A stretch of 52,899 nucleotides of DNA. Origin: Zoogloeaceae bacterium (GTDB lineage Bacteria; Pseudomonadota; Gammaproteobacteria; Burkholderiales; Rhodocyclaceae). Made by a program: the position numbers and the translations under genes. The notes beneath the pieces were generated by a model. That model did not search any database and was not told the DNA's origin. It saw only the letters and a program-made list of their open reading frames with translations. This document shows positions 51,875 through 52,899 of this stretch, piece after piece; the first letter of the stretch is position 1; each line of letters begins with the position of its first letter. The stretch covers positions 1 to 52,899 of the forward strand of contig JAIRPW010000017.1 in the NCBI GenBank assembly GCA_031256795.1. Direction: 5' to 3'.

Positions 51875-52678
51875 TCAGTCAATAATATCCAATAATTTTC
51901 TCTTCCACAGATCGTATCCCGCTAAGGTTAAGTGAAGCCTGTCTGAGAATAATTCGTCCTTTAAAGTCCCGTCATGATTCATATAGTATTTCCCTATATC
52001 AAGATACTTTACCATTGCATGCCCGTTATATTTTTTGATGATCTCATTCACGGCGTTATTCCGTATTGTATTTTTATCATTGGCTCCAGTTCCGCGCGGC
52101 AAGAGCGACATGAGAATTATTTTTGCTGATGGAGCGTTCTCATGAAGTATTTTTATAATATTCCCGATCCCTGCCGCGATAGACTCAGGTTTATCTTTGT
52201 TGTTTGTGCCGATCATAAGTACAATATATTCAGGATTGATCCCGACTGAAAACTCTCCGTTTTCAAGCCTCCATAGTACATGTTGTGTTTTATCTCCAGA
52301 AAAACCGAGATTCATCAACTCAGAATTGTATTTATTCTTTAATTCGTTCCATGCAACCTGCCCGTTTGTATACTGAAATACATTTTTTTCCCAGAAATGC
52401 GTTATGCTATCTCCAATAAATATGATTTTTGGAGTTTGTATACGCTCATTTGTTTTGGCGATATGTCGTTCAACCCACCATGCATCAGAACTGTCAACAG
52501 GAATAATCGCTGGGTCATTCGCGGAAACCGCTGGAACAGGAATTTTTATGGCGTTTCCTCTTGTCCTGTCAGTGCAGCCGATGGCAGCAAAGGCGACGGT
52601 AATTGCTACAAATAATTCAATGAAATGCCATGGAATACTTGTATGGACGCAGAGATTTAAGAGTGAGTTTTTCCGCAT
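51875..52678 (-). CDS. SGNH/GDSL-family hydrolase, probable lipoprotein
   Basis: 267-aa secreted esterase-type protein. The N-terminus has a hydrophobic segment (FIELFVAITVAFAAIGC) with a lipobox-like AIGC at residue 35. SGNH blocks: block I IIFIGDSITHFWE (Ser nucleophile), block II NLGFSGDKTQHVLWRL (Gly), block III VLMIGTNN (Asn), block V DRLHLTLAGYDLW (Asp and His). The pattern resembles platelet-activating-factor acetylhydrolase/sialate-esterase-like members. Lower GC than the rest of the window, suggesting acquisition. Transcribed away from the right edge and convergent with the sulfur operon. Confidence 0.85.
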   Translation of the reverse strand: MRKNSLLNLCVHTSIPWHFIELFVAITVAFAAIGCTDRTRGNAIKIPVPAVSANDPAIIPVDSSDAWWVERHIAKTNERIQTPKIIFIGDSITHFWEKNVFQYTNGQVAWNELKNKYNSELMNLGFSGDKTQHVLWRLENGEFSVGINPEYIVLMIGTNNKDKPESIAAGIGNIIKILHENAPSAKIILMSLLPRGTGANDKNTIRNNAVNEIIKKYNGHAMVKYLDIGKYYMNHDGTLKDELFSDRLHLTLAGYDLWKRKLLDIID

Positions 52679-52722
52679 AATATTTCGGTATTTTGTTGTT
52701 ATTGGCAGTTAAAGGGGTTGGC

Positions 52723-52899
52723 GTGTGGTTGGTGATGTTGGTGATGTTGGTGTTTTTGCTGTTTGCGTATATCGGCTTTGGGATTGTGGGGTGGTAGTTG
52801 TGGATGTTAGATAGTGGCGTAGGGGGGTATGGATCTGTGTTTTGTGGTTGATCGGGTTTGTGCGGATGAGGGAGACAGATAGGGCAAAGCCGCCCGGTG
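52723..52899 (+). pseudogene. Possible start of another TpsA-type exoprotein relic (GT-rich)
   Basis: GTG at 52723 after AAAGGGG opens a 24-residue hydrophobic peptide (VWLVMLVMLVFLLFAYIGFG...) that stops at TAG (52795-52797). Further on, 52840-52899 reads FVVDRVCADEGDR-stop-GKAAR, which lines up loosely with GVVGFARVAADAGAPAGQRP at the signal-peptide end of the tpsA relic at 21.6 kb. Both stretches share a strong G/T bias on the coding strand. The window ends here, so this is tentative. Confidence 0.3.

Noticed and set aside
1-52899. CRISPR array or cas genes
   Set aside because: No regularly spaced direct repeats and no Cas motifs were seen.
1-52899. Complete insertion sequences
   Set aside because: No transposase motif or terminal inverted repeats with target duplication were recognised, despite several broken genes.

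Overview
The window looks like chromosome of a betaproteobacterium. The evidence is the gyrA-serC-pheA-hisC-tyrA operon order, a DUF1840 protein beside tsaD, a DUF3149 micro-protein at the end of a cbb3 oxidase operon, a class I PHA synthase, and TAGAAT-type -10 boxes ahead of several housekeeping genes. I cannot name a genus. Most of the window is GC-rich (many GCGCG strings). AT-richer islands occur at about 32.1-35.4 kb, 39.4-41.5 kb and 51.9-52.9 kb. Decayed surface-adhesin genes (an autotransporter, a two-partner secretion pair and possibly a third at the right edge) suggest a lineage that is losing secreted adhesins.

Layout. 0-7.1 kb: leftward operon gyrA-serC-pheA-hisC-tyrA, ending in a dispersed repeat. 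7.4-8.9 kb: SPOR-domain protein and coaE. 9.1-10.2 kb: autotransporter relic and a second copy of the same repeat. 10.4-12.1 kb: orphan hypC, tsaD and DUF1840. 12.3-17.9 kb: leftward ccoNOQP-ccoG-fixH-DUF3149 respiratory operon with an FNR/ANR box at its promoter. Upstream of it is a second FNR box with its own -10 box and terminator, which predicts an oxygen-regulated small RNA of about 90 nt. 18.5-23.7 kb: folD, the broken tpsA/tpsB locus and purEK. 23.7-25.5 kb: a zinc-ribbon/pilin fusion, an XRE regulator and a 32-residue micro-ORF. 25.6-29.9 kb: maf, an rsmI-like methyltransferase, mltD and hemW. 30.1-31.9 kb: phaC. 32.1-35.4 kb: a defence-type island (m4C methyltransferase, BglII-like endonuclease, PIN-like protein, acyltransferase) directly downstream of tkt on the same strand. 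37.6-39.4 kb: ACT-domain protein and paaK. 39.4-41.5 kb: remnant of a mobile element with a broken methyltransferase, unknown genes, an intact tRNA-Arg(CCT) and a degraded second tRNA-Arg(CCT).

The most interesting region is 42.6-51.7 kb, nine tightly packed rightward genes for sulfur and cysteine metabolism. They encode an ABC permease and ATPase, a DUF1847 protein, a cysteine synthase, a JAMM peptidase, a natural fusion of ubiquitin-like sulfur carrier, E1-like adenylyltransferase and rhodanese, a family 2A (SrpI-like) encapsulin shell protein, a cysteine desulfurase with a 90-residue N-terminal extension typical of encapsulated cargo, and a serine O-acetyltransferase. Together they contain every step needed to make cysteine by a protein-thiocarboxylate route (O-acetylserine formation, sulfur-carrier activation, cysteine synthase, JAMM release). 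They also encode a nanocompartment that can strip sulfur from cysteine and store it. The parts belong to known families. Their union in one operon, with the carrier fused to its own activating enzyme so that the C-terminal GG is internal, is what deserves follow-up.
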